Positions 8,261 through 15,743 of a DNA stretch of 18,489 nt are shown here, piece after piece. The stretch is from CAYOVG01 sp964407285 (GTDB taxonomy: Bacteria; Desulfobacterota; Syntrophobacteria; Syntrophobacterales; Syntrophobacteraceae). The translations under genes were made by a program, and so were the position numbers. How positions within the stretch are numbered: position 1 is the stretch's first letter; each line of letters opens with the position of its first letter. The stretch lies in the NCBI GenBank assembly GCA_964407285.1, contig CAYOVG010000111.1:1-18489 (forward strand). Reading direction: 5' to 3'. The notes beneath the pieces are model-generated. The model was not told where the DNA came from. It made no database searches and saw nothing but the letters and a program-made list of their open reading frames with translations.

Positions 8261-9640
8261 CTATCTCATGCAACCGGTGTGACCGGGGTCGCGCATCAGC
8301 ATGGGCCATGTGGAGTCTGCAAATCCAGTGGTCGATATGGTGACGGCATAGAGGTTGCCGTCTGAGAAAGTAAAATAGATTGCGCCGTCGGGACCGATGA
8401 CGGGGGAGGAAATCGACGCGGCGTTCGTTCCACTGGCGCCCGTCTGGTAGCTCCACTTCAGTGTGCCGTCGGACTTGACCGCATGGAGGTAGCCGTTGGT
8501 GTTGGTTCCTCCCCCCGCATTTTCGGTGAAGTAGACCGTGCCGTCGGCTCCGATGGCGGGGGAATTAGCCGTGCTTGTGTTCAGGTTCTGGTGCCCGGTC
8601 TTGAAGGTCCATCTGTCCGTACCGTCGGAGTTGATGGCCATGAGGCTCCAGAGCCGGTCCCCGGCGCCTATCGTGGAGTCGAAGTAGCTCACATAGATCG
8701 TGCCGTCCGTGCCTGTGGTAACCGGGCGTTTGGTGATTGAGCTGATGAGCTTTCTCCACTTGAGTGAGCCGTCGGAGTTGAGGGCGTAGAGGTATTGGTC
8801 GTCGGAAATCACGTAAAGCGTGCCGTCCGAGGCTATCGCCGGGGAGAAGTAGACGGAACCGCCGGTCTGGTATTGCCATTGCTGCACGCCGCTCGAATTG
8901 AGAGCACAAATGTATGGAGAAGGAACACCGTAGACGGTTCCGTCCAGGCCGATGGAGGGGGAGGTGGGCACGTCGTTGCCGATCGAGGTCTGCCATACCA
9001 GTGCCCCGGTGGAGCTGACCGCGGTGATGGTGTCGTCGTAAGAGCCGAGGTAGACGTTGTAGGACTGGCCCACGGAGCGTACGGCGGGAGGTGATCCCGA
9101 TGACGAGCCCGTGTAGTAGCTCCACCTGAGCGTGCCGTTGGGATTGAGTGCATACAAAGTGGGATTGGAATGGACGAAGATAGCGCCGTCCGGACCAAGA
9201 GAGGGGGCGGTGACGTAATGGTCCGAAACGGCATACCACCAGTTCTGGACCCCACTACTCGGATTGATCGCACTGACGCCGTACAAACCATTTTCCATGG
9301 ATATGATGTAGACTGTGCCGTCTGCGCCGACAGCGGGATCGGACATCGTGTAGCCGGTCGCATACGTCCATCTCAAAGTGCCATTGGAACGTCTGGCCGC
9401 AAGGGCGCCGCCGGCTTCGACGTGGAAACCGGGATTGAGAGTAAATTTCTCGGCAACCAGGGTGACATCGGCTGTCGATCCTACCCAGGACGAGCCATCG
9501 GCGACGATGGCGCCGGGAGGGTTGGAGTATTGCCCGTTCAGTGGTCCGGACAGGGTAACGTCGCTTGCACCGGCGGCCCCGGTGTGGAAGAAACCGATGG
9601 CCGACAGGAGCGCCAAACAGATAATCATGGTCCTTTTCAT
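8261..9640 (-). CDS. Secreted PQQ-like beta-propeller repeat protein
   Basis: A 459-residue protein with a signal peptide (residues 1-25, A-x-A end) and an N-terminal segment of about 50 residues (VTLVAEKFTLNPGFHVEAGG) of a type often found in bacterial surface proteins. Seven or so blade repeats then follow the pattern NGTLRWxYxTG ... SPAIGxDGTVYxxS ... LYALNxDG. This is the PQQ-like/quinoprotein propeller pattern, but no dehydrogenase active-site residues are seen, so a binding or structural role is more likely than an enzymatic one. It ends with WPMLMRDPGHTG, a common tail in such proteins. The ATG at 9640 has GGAGAGACGG upstream. It sits between two S74 paralogues on the same strand; the 59-nt gap to the upstream S74 gene suggests co-transcription. 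Confidence 0.87.
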   Translation of the reverse strand: MKRTMIICLALLSAIGFFHTGAAGASDVTLSGPLNGQYSNPPGAIVADGSSWVGSTADVTLVAEKFTLNPGFHVEAGGALAARRSNGTLRWTYATGYTMSDPAVGADGTVYIISMENGLYGVSAINPSSGVQNWWYAVSDHYVTAPSLGPDGAIFVHSNPTLYALNPNGTLRWSYYTGSSSGSPPAVRSVGQSYNVYLGSYDDTITAVSSTGALVWQTSIGNDVPTSPSIGLDGTVYGVPSPYICALNSSGVQQWQYQTGGSVYFSPAIASDGTLYVISDDQYLYALNSDGSLKWRKLISSITKRPVTTGTDGTIYVSYFDSTIGAGDRLWSLMAINSDGTDRWTFKTGHQNLNTSTANSPAIGADGTVYFTENAGGGTNTNGYLHAVKSDGTLKWSYQTGASGTNAASISSPVIGPDGAIYFTFSDGNLYAVTISTTGFADSTWPMLMRDPGHTGCMR

Positions 9641-9699
9641 GCCGTCTCTCCATGAGGTGTTGATCTCGGTTGTATCCGTCCCGCTTTGGTAAACAGCCG

Positions 9700-10647
9700 C
9701 TATTTCATCCTCTTTTCCAAGGCTTCCAGTCTGGCGTTAAGCCTGTCGTTTGCCGCCTTGAGCAATTTAATCTCCTCCGTCTGGCTGTCGTTCAAGGCCT
9801 TCAGCTCTTGAACGGCTTTAACAGCAGGGGCGATCAGGCCGCTGTAATTAAGGGCCAAAACGCCATCCGGTGCATCGGGCGTTATGGCCTCACCCCTTGA
9901 CACCAGCCCCGGAAAAACTTGCTGAACGTCTTGCGCCAGGAAACCAACTTGAACGCCTGAATCGTTCGCCTTGTCTTTCCAGTGGAAAGATACCGGCTTG
10001 AGGAGACTCACGGCCTGCAATCCTTCAGAGCTTCCGAGAGGCTTTATGTCCGTTTTCGTTCTGGCATCGGACTGTGGGTAGGCGGCATAATAATAAATAT
10101 TTCCATATCCGCCTTCCCCGTTGCCGATTGCCGTTACGCTACCATTTCCCGCAGTGAGCCACAGCGTGCCGTTTGACCCGACAAAACTTGTGTTGCTGGT
10201 TCCATAACCAAAGCCTAATTGCAGTGACATTGTGCCGTTCGACATGTGGAGCGGATAGGAAGGGGTCATCGTTCCGATGCCGACCCGACCGTTGTTCAAA
10301 AGAGTCATGGCTACTCCACCTGCCCCCAAATGCAGCTTTGCATTGGAGGCTGTGGTAGCGTGGGCGTTTATGAAGGATTGCCCGGTACCGTATGTTCCCC
10401 CGCCATAGCCGATGTTGATTCCATCGCCGCCATATCCGGCGGCTCCGGGCCCCACTCCGACCCATGTGTCCGCGCTCGACCCCCCGTAGACATGAAGCGT
10501 AGACCCCGGACTGTCGGTCCCTATGCCCACATTTCCGTTTTCAGTTACCGTAAGGCTGTCCGTACCGGCGCTGAAGGCAAAGCCGACCGTCAGGAAGACT
10601 AAAATGAATGTCGCAAACAGAACTGTTCTTGACCCTAATCCAATCAT
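9700..10647 (-). CDS. Secreted fibre-like protein with peptidase S74 domain, paralogue 2
   Basis: A 315-residue protein with a signal peptide (about 1-27). GIGT repeats lie at 38-53 and 120-135, and the glycine-rich middle (55-185) suggests a beta-structured fibre. The S74 domain starts at SDARTK (193-198), with S193 and K198 matching the self-cleavage pair, and includes GFLAQDVQQVFPG (235-247). A coiled coil ends the protein (about 275-315). The open frame extends to 10716, but the ATG at 10647 has AAGGGG six bases upstream and begins the signal peptide. Signal peptide, first repeat and final LEALEKRMK closely match paralogue 1. It is probably the first gene of the S74 - propeller - S74 transcript. 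Confidence 0.85.
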   Translation of the reverse strand: MIGLGSRTVLFATFILVFLTVGFAFSAGTDSLTVTENGNVGIGTDSPGSTLHVYGGSSADTWVGVGPGAAGYGGDGINIGYGGGTYGTGQSFINAHATTASNAKLHLGAGGVAMTLLNNGRVGIGTMTPSYPLHMSNGTMSLQLGFGYGTSNTSFVGSNGTLWLTAGNGSVTAIGNGEGGYGNIYYYAAYPQSDARTKTDIKPLGSSEGLQAVSLLKPVSFHWKDKANDSGVQVGFLAQDVQQVFPGLVSRGEAITPDAPDGVLALNYSGLIAPAVKAVQELKALNDSQTEEIKLLKAANDRLNARLEALEKRMK

Positions 10648-11143
10648 GTGATCCCCTTCGGATAGAATGGAAAAATTGGTGTTTATGTGACTGATTCCGC
10701 CAAAAAGGTTGTCCAATAGCCGAGCGGGCCGAAATAGAAGTGTAAAATTAAAGCTATACTATGTGGTACGTTGTTGCAAGTGAAAAGTTCGGCAGGAATG
10801 TGCGAGATCTCTCTCATTCTCATACAATAGTATTGCACAATGAAAACGATAGTTTGGATTTGGATGAATCATGCAACCCGGTATTTGAGGATCGACGGGA
10901 TGACGCCTCCGTGCAGCTGGTGGTTAGTTGCAACGACTGCGATAATAGTGGCGGATTGTGGATACTGCATCTCCTTCCAGCCCGGTGTTCGCAGTAAGGA
11001 AAAAGCCGGATGAGTTGCCGCATCTCTCATGAAAACCGCGGTATTCTCTTATGTTTTTCTTGACGTATAAACAGTTTTCAGGTAATTCCTTCGAGAGGGG
11101 CAGGAAGGCTTTTGCCCATTTTCACATCTGTAGTGCACGCAAG

Positions 11144-11163
11144 AAAAGCGCTGATCGCTTTTT
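11144..11163 (+). terminator. Small intrinsic-terminator-like hairpin
   Basis: AAAAGCG (11144-11150) and CGCTTTT (11156-11162) pair around a 5-base loop and run into five T's. The stem is short and half A-T, so it would be weak. It lies between a possible promoter at 11060 and the nitrilase gene, so it could attenuate that gene or end a tiny RNA. Confidence 0.35.
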
Positions 11164-11200
11164 ATCCGGTACATGACTGTCTTATGTCATTTTAGTCTGT

Positions 11201-11226
11201 TTCATGAAGGACCGGTCTTTCATGAA
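11201..11226. promoter_or_regulatory. 26-bp near-perfect palindrome upstream of the nitrilase gene (operator candidate)
   Basis: The arms TTCATGAAGGACC (11201-11213) and GGTCTTTCATGAA (11214-11226) are inverted copies with a single mismatched pair. Each end is itself the palindrome TTCATGAA. It sits 32 bases before the nitrilase start codon, which suits a dimeric or tetrameric transcription factor. No loop separates the arms, so an RNA hairpin is less likely than a DNA-binding site. Confidence 0.6.
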
Positions 11227-11258
11227 TTGATTCACGCCACGTCGGAGGGGGACGCGAA

Positions 11259-12362
11259 ATGGCATACACCAAAGTGCAATTCATAAGCTATCAGGTCGAT
11301 ACCTTCCCGGGGATTGATCCCACAACCAAGCAGGAATGCTATCTCGGGACAATGAAAAGCAAGACGGACATTCAATATCGCTGTAACCTCATGCGCAACG
11401 CCATCAACGAGGCCGGTAGTAAAACGAGTAACAATTCCAGCACTCTAAAGGTCTTCATGGCCCCGGAGTTCTACTTTAGAGGGAAGGACGGCGCATATCC
11501 CATCGAGGAAATCTCCACAATCATGGAGACAATGCGCAAGCACACGAACCGGATACAGTTTCGCGACTGGATTTTCGTGTTCGGCACCGCTCTTGGATAC
11601 CTGGACCATGGTGATTCCTCGAAAGAGGTATACAATGTCGCCATGGTCCAGAAGGGAGGCGCTAACGCCGTGGACGTTCACTCCTCGGTCGTTGTCTATA
11701 AAGAATACATATCCCATATCGATTTCATCAGGACCCAAGGGGTTCAAACATGTCCCCATTGCGGCAACATCCTGGTGTGCGACAACTGCGGCGAGCAAAT
11801 TGATCAGGACTGGGACGCGTCCTCGAATCGAGTGGGGAAGATCGGAACCAAGGAACACAACCTTCGCCCCACCTCGGGGTCCAGGGACCTTCTGAGCTTG
11901 CGCGTCGAACGTGTCGGAAAGGGCAGAGAGATGACCAAAACAGGTCTCGGAGGGCAGTCCATCTTCACGATGGGCGGTGTCACGTTTGGCCTGGAGATCT
12001 GCCTCGACCATCTCAACGGCCGGCTTCGTGATTCGCCGCCCGCAAAGGGAGACCCTCTCATACAGGTCCATTTGATCCCATCCGCGGGAGCGAGAATAAA
12101 GGAGACCTCCGTGGCCTGCATGAAGGGAGGTTTGATCTTCAACGTCGACGGCCACAGCAGAACTCAGGTCAATCGGAACAGAGGTGACGAGAAGAACCCG
12201 AAACTGCTCTATAAGGGCTATCCCAACGCCATTGCTGTTGCCCATACCATCGATCTGAATCTGGGCACAATAGCCAAGGGCTGGCGAGGCTTCTTCAACG
12301 AAGAGGGGTACGTCCATATCTATGAAGAACAGGGGGTGCCGGCAGCAAGAGTGGCCGCGTAG
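11259..12362 (+). CDS. Nitrilase-superfamily (carbon-nitrogen) hydrolase with zinc-ribbon-like insert
   Basis: A 367-residue protein with the three catalytic positions of the nitrilase fold in order: Glu in MAPEFYF (E70), Lys in VVYKEYISHIDF (K148) and Cys in GLEICLDH (C248). Such enzymes cleave amides or nitriles, or transfer acyl groups, by a Cys-Glu-Lys mechanism. Just after the lysine strand there is an insert with CPHC (165-168) and CDNC (174-177), each followed by G, spaced like a small zinc ribbon. About 50 charged residues follow before the cysteine strand. I do not recognise the subfamily or substrate. There is no signal peptide, so it should be cytoplasmic. GGAGGGG precedes the ATG, and a 26-base palindrome lies further upstream. 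It stands alone, convergent with the kinase gene on its right. Confidence 0.8.
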   Translation: MAYTKVQFISYQVDTFPGIDPTTKQECYLGTMKSKTDIQYRCNLMRNAINEAGSKTSNNSSTLKVFMAPEFYFRGKDGAYPIEEISTIMETMRKHTNRIQFRDWIFVFGTALGYLDHGDSSKEVYNVAMVQKGGANAVDVHSSVVVYKEYISHIDFIRTQGVQTCPHCGNILVCDNCGEQIDQDWDASSNRVGKIGTKEHNLRPTSGSRDLLSLRVERVGKGREMTKTGLGGQSIFTMGGVTFGLEICLDHLNGRLRDSPPAKGDPLIQVHLIPSAGARIKETSVACMKGGLIFNVDGHSRTQVNRNRGDEKNPKLLYKGYPNAIAVAHTIDLNLGTIAKGWRGFFNEEGYVHIYEEQGVPAARVAA

Positions 12363-12363
12363 A

Positions 12364-12386
12364 GGAAGAAGGGGGGCCTTTCTTCC
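12364..12386. terminator. Shared hairpin terminator between convergent genes
   Basis: GGAAGAAGG and CCTTTCTTCC pair (one bulged base) around a short G loop, just past the nitrilase stop and 15 bases from the stop of the convergent kinase gene. It could serve both transcripts, though a T-run is lacking. Confidence 0.5.
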
Positions 12387-12401
12387 GGTCCCGGCGTTCT
12401 T

Positions 12402-14066
12402 CTATTCCAGGGTCCGCAGCAGGGCCCTGACCTGAGCGCGTTTTTTCGCGTATCCTTCCGACAGGACTTCCACCAGGTTCCGGGAGAAGGGGAGGTCCGT
12501 ATCGACTTTAATATGGATGCCCGAGGGCAGTTCCGAAGTGGGTTCGAAGGAAGCCAGCATCTGGGGGAGGTGCTCCAGGCGGGCGTCGGAAAGGCCGGAA
12601 GCCGCCGTGCGCGCCTCCAGTCTCGAACGCAGGGTCTCCTCGCGGCACGCGCATTCGACGAAAAGAAGACTGCAATCGAGGTCCGCGGCAAGCCTTCGCA
12701 CATCGTCCCGCCACTTCCGCCTGGAAAAAGTTGCGTCGAGAACCACCGGGCGGCCGCTTTTGACGCGCTCCTGCGCCCGAGCAAGCATTTCCCCGTACAC
12801 CAGTTGACGGATCTCCGTCTTGTATTGCCCGGTCCCGAAAGGCGCAACCCCGCTCTTGGGGCGTCCGTGTTCCGCTTCCATTTCCTTCCGGACCCGGTCC
12901 GACTCGAAGACGGGTATCCCGAGCGCACCGGCCGTAGCTTCGCCCAGCATGGACTTGCCCGCGGCCGGGAGTCCGCAGAAAACCCACAATGCCGGGCGGC
13001 TGAACTGGACCGCATAACGATAGGCCTGGTCGAGATATCCCAGGGCCTCCCGCTTCACCGCTTCTCCCTCCGGTCCCGAAACCTCGGTCGAGCGCAGGCA
13101 GGCGACCTTGAACCGCACCACGGCCCTATAGGAAGCGTAAAAGTCGAGCAGCGCGTACAGTCCGTGATCGCCGGCCCGTTCCACATACGCCGCCAGGAAT
13201 GCGTCGCTCCAATCGTCGTACCCCCTGTGCTCCAGGTCCATGTGCAGGAAGGCCAGATCGTTCACCACGTCGCTGTAGCGGAAACGGTCGTTGAATTCTA
13301 TGCAATCGATGATCTGTATCCCGCGATAGAAGTAGACGTGGTCCGCGCGCAGGTCGCCGTGGCAGTCGCGGATACGGCCGTCCCGCACCCGGCCTTCGAT
13401 CGTCTCCTCGCATATCTTCAGGAAGGAGCGGCTGACCTGGCGCATCAGGTCCCGTCTCTCCCGTGCGGAAAGCCCGTCGATGAAGGGTTCGAGTTGACGA
13501 AAGTTCTCCTCCACGTTGTAGGAGATCGCCTCCACGGCGCCGAAACGCGCAATCTCGGGGTTCGTGCGGCTGTGCTCGTAGAACTCCGCCACACGGCGGC
13601 CCAAATCCACGGCCCTGCTCCGCGCGGCCTTGCCCGCCTTCAACAGGCTCTCGAGACTCGCCTCGTCGGGCAACTGCCGCATCTTGACGGCATACTCCAC
13701 CACCTTGCCCTTGCCCGTCGTGTCCCGCCGTCCATCCGGAGAGAGCCCCAGGACCCGCCCCGAATCGTCCTCCCGAATCTCCACGACGCCCTGGTAAACC
13801 CCGCGGCTCAACCGGCTGTTGAGTTCCACCTCCCGGCGGCAGAACCGGCCGCGCGCGTCCAGGTCCCGGAAGTCGAGAAAACCGAAATCCACCGGCTTCT
13901 TGAGCTTATAGGCCCAGTAGCCGGTCATGAAGACGGTCGATATGTGAGTGTCGATGCGTTTCAGTTCGACTACGCGGTGAGGGTAGAAGGCCGGGTTCGC
14001 CATCGCCTCGCAGATTTTTTCGAAGCTTTCGAAATGTTCGAACGGCTGCGTCTGCGAACCCGTCAT
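12402..14066 (-). CDS. Two-domain protein: phosphotransferase-like kinase plus P-loop kinase (COG2187-COG0645 type)
   Basis: A 554-residue fusion. The N-terminal part (about 1-350) is an aminoglycoside-phosphotransferase-like kinase fold with the lysine strand in YWAYKLKKPVDFGFLDF (50-66), a catalytic loop HGDLRADHV (236-244, with H in place of the usual N) and a metal-binding D254 in IIDCIEF. The C-terminal part (about 358-530) is a P-loop kinase of the gluconate- or zeta-toxin-like type with Walker A GLPAAGKS (365-372) and an SDRVRKEM region (389-396). The combination is a known bacterial arrangement without a settled substrate. It is the last gene of the DUF3786 - cooC - folE2 operon, starting 10 nt after the folE2 stop, whose GGAAGTAG end may supply the ribosome binding site. 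Confidence 0.85.
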   Translation of the reverse strand: MTGSQTQPFEHFESFEKICEAMANPAFYPHRVVELKRIDTHISTVFMTGYWAYKLKKPVDFGFLDFRDLDARGRFCRREVELNSRLSRGVYQGVVEIREDDSGRVLGLSPDGRRDTTGKGKVVEYAVKMRQLPDEASLESLLKAGKAARSRAVDLGRRVAEFYEHSRTNPEIARFGAVEAISYNVEENFRQLEPFIDGLSARERRDLMRQVSRSFLKICEETIEGRVRDGRIRDCHGDLRADHVYFYRGIQIIDCIEFNDRFRYSDVVNDLAFLHMDLEHRGYDDWSDAFLAAYVERAGDHGLYALLDFYASYRAVVRFKVACLRSTEVSGPEGEAVKREALGYLDQAYRYAVQFSRPALWVFCGLPAAGKSMLGEATAGALGIPVFESDRVRKEMEAEHGRPKSGVAPFGTGQYKTEIRQLVYGEMLARAQERVKSGRPVVLDATFSRRKWRDDVRRLAADLDCSLLFVECACREETLRSRLEARTAASGLSDARLEHLPQMLASFEPTSELPSGIHIKVDTDLPFSRNLVEVLSEGYAKKRAQVRALLRTLE

Positions 14067-14076
14067 GAGCGCATGC

Positions 14077-14895
14077 CTACTTCCGCCTCTCTATGTAGGC
14101 ATAGGCGCTGTGGTTGTGAATGGATTCGAAATTCTCCACGTCCACGAGAAACCACAGGACGTTGGGGTCTTTCTTCAGTTCGGAGGCGATGTCGCGGACC
14201 ACGTCCTCCACGAATTTGGGGTTCTCGTAGGCCTTTTCGGTTACGTACTTCTCGTCGGGGCGCTTGAGCACCGAGTAGAGTTCGCAGGAAGACGCATTTT
14301 CCACGATCCGCACGAGGTCCTCAATCCAGATGAACCGCTTGAACCGCACGGCGAGCCGCACCATCCCCCTCTGGTTGTGTGCTCCGTAGTCGCTTATTTC
14401 CCTCGAACAGGGGCACACGGTCGTAATGGGCACGTTCACCTCCAGGACCAGGTCGTAACCCTTTTCCTGGTCCAGGGAGCCGATGATCCGGCAGCCGTAT
14501 TCCATCAGGCCGCCGGTGCCCGTCACGGGAGAGAGCTTGTGGATAAAGTAGGGGAAGGACATTTCCAGGTGGGCCGATTCGGCCTGCAGGTGAGCCTTCA
14601 TCGCTTCGAGGACCTTCGAAAATTCCCGTATGTCGAGGTTGCCGTGGAATTCGTTCAGGATCTCGATGAAACGGCTCATGTGGGTCCCCTTGAACTTCCG
14701 GGGCAAATTCACATAGAGGTTAATGGACGCCACCGTATGCTGGCAGCCGCTATGCTTGTCCATTACCGTGACGGGATAGCGGATATTCTTGACGCCTACC
14801 TTATCTATAGCGATGTTGCGATGGTCGAACTGATTCTGTACGTCGATCATGGAACCCACTCGATTCGATGGATAGAACGAACGGATCTCGGACAT
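14077..14895 (-). CDS. folE2: GTP cyclohydrolase FolE2 (type IB)
   Basis: FolE2 converts GTP to 7,8-dihydroneopterin triphosphate, the first step of folate synthesis (also used for queuosine precursors). The 272-residue protein carries the family block TVCPCSREISDYGAHNQRG (159-177). Residues C161, H173, E215, E257 and H260 line up, with a constant offset of 14, with the metal and active-site residues reported for the Neisseria enzyme (C147, H159, E201, E243, H246). Type IB enzymes accept metals other than zinc and suit zinc-poor conditions. It starts 8 nt after the cooC stop. Folate is the methyl carrier of the Wood-Ljungdahl pathway that CooC serves, so the pairing makes sense. No zinc-regulator site was recognised. 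Confidence 0.96.
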   Translation of the reverse strand: MSEIRSFYPSNRVGSMIDVQNQFDHRNIAIDKVGVKNIRYPVTVMDKHSGCQHTVASINLYVNLPRKFKGTHMSRFIEILNEFHGNLDIREFSKVLEAMKAHLQAESAHLEMSFPYFIHKLSPVTGTGGLMEYGCRIIGSLDQEKGYDLVLEVNVPITTVCPCSREISDYGAHNQRGMVRLAVRFKRFIWIEDLVRIVENASSCELYSVLKRPDEKYVTEKAYENPKFVEDVVRDIASELKKDPNVLWFLVDVENFESIHNHSAYAYIERRK

Positions 14896-14903
14896 TGCCT
14901 GTT

Positions 14904-15701
14904 CTACTTCCCGCCCGATCCGCTCGCGGCCCCGGCCCCCGCTACCGCGTTGCGCGCGATTTCCTCGAGAGATGCGCGGGTAGCCTCGGCCATGTCGTCC
15001 GGGAACGCCCCCCGCAGGTCCGCCTCGATGATCGCATCGTCGTAAGGCACAAAACCCAGAAACATAAAATCGGGGAGACTCTTCAGCAAAAACTCACGGT
15101 CCGTCATACCACGAATCTTGTTCCCAACGAAAGCAACTTTTTGAAGTCCGATGTCGCTTGCGAGTTCTCTTACCCTGAGGGCCGTCTCGACGCTCCTTCT
15201 TCCCGGCTCCACGACGGCGATGAGGTAGTCCACCGCCCGGGACGTTCCGCGCCCCAGGTGTTCGATGCCGGCTTCCATGTCCATGATGACGACTTCATCC
15301 CGGCGCAAGATGAGATGCGTGACCAGGTTCTTGAGGAGCACGCTCTCGGGGCACACGCACCCCATTCCGCCCTTCTTGACACCGCCCATGACCATCAGGC
15401 GTATCCTGTCTCCGCAGGGGATTGCGACCTTCTCCGGCAGGTCGTCCACCTTCGGGTTCATCTTGAAAATGCCCCCGAAGCTCCCCGGCACCGACTCGGT
15501 GCGTTCGGCGACGAGTTCCTTCATCTTGGAAATGGGAATGATGTCGGAAGCATCACTGATACCCAGGGCGTGTCCGAGATTGGCATCCGGGTCCGCGTCT
15601 ATGGCCAGCACGCTCTTGCCCTGTCCTGCAAACCATTTGACCAGAAATGCGGATACGGTCGTCTTGCCCACGCCCCCTTTACCGCTGACGGCAATCTTCA
15701 C
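14904..15701 (-). CDS. cooC: CooC-type nickel-insertion ATPase for CO dehydrogenase / acetyl-CoA synthase
   Basis: A 265-residue MinD/NifH-like P-loop ATPase that uses ATP-driven dimerisation to deliver nickel to CO dehydrogenase or acetyl-CoA synthase. It has the deviant Walker A KGGVGKTT (8-15), switch-like DADPDANLGHALG (35-47) and the CooC-specific C-x-C motif GCVCPE (C115, C117), which binds the metal between subunits. DMEAGIEHLGRG (about 141-152) is the family switch II/Walker B block. The start is GTG at 15701 with AAGGAGG eight bases upstream. The last 13 residues are Ala/Gly/Ser-rich. DUF3786 precedes it by 42 nt and folE2 follows by 8 nt. The CODH/ACS subunits themselves are not in the window. 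Confidence 0.93.
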   Translation of the reverse strand: MKIAVSGKGGVGKTTVSAFLVKWFAGQGKSVLAIDADPDANLGHALGISDASDIIPISKMKELVAERTESVPGSFGGIFKMNPKVDDLPEKVAIPCGDRIRLMVMGGVKKGGMGCVCPESVLLKNLVTHLILRRDEVVIMDMEAGIEHLGRGTSRAVDYLIAVVEPGRRSVETALRVRELASDIGLQKVAFVGNKIRGMTDREFLLKSLPDFMFLGFVPYDDAIIEADLRGAFPDDMAEATRASLEEIARNAVAGAGAASGSGGK

Positions 15702-15743
15702 TGGCTGATTCCTCCTTGAGGTTTTTTATCGTTCTTCATCATA

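Larger units (their letters stand above)
10648..11258. other. Long intergenic region between the S74 cassette and the nitrilase gene
   Basis: About 610 bases between divergent genes. Open frames at 10761-10997 and 10820-11023 have no family-like features and no convincing ribosome binding site. Visible structures are a possible promoter (TTGACG at 11060-11065, TAATTC at 11083-11088), a hairpin with a T-run at 11144-11163, and a 26-base palindrome at 11201-11226. The stretch is richer in A+T than the flanking operons. Confidence 0.5.

Noticed and set aside
6952..10647. Prophage remnant
   Set aside because: S74 domains are phage-like, but there are no other phage genes, integrase or attachment repeats, and both S74 proteins have signal peptides.
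10761..11023. Small open frames on both strands upstream of the nitrilase
   Set aside because: They have no convincing ribosome binding site and no recognisable motif, and they overlap each other on opposite strands.
12513..14267. 584-codon plus-strand open frame opposite the kinase gene
   Set aside because: It runs antisense to a gene with readable kinase motifs, and its composition is that of a shadow frame.
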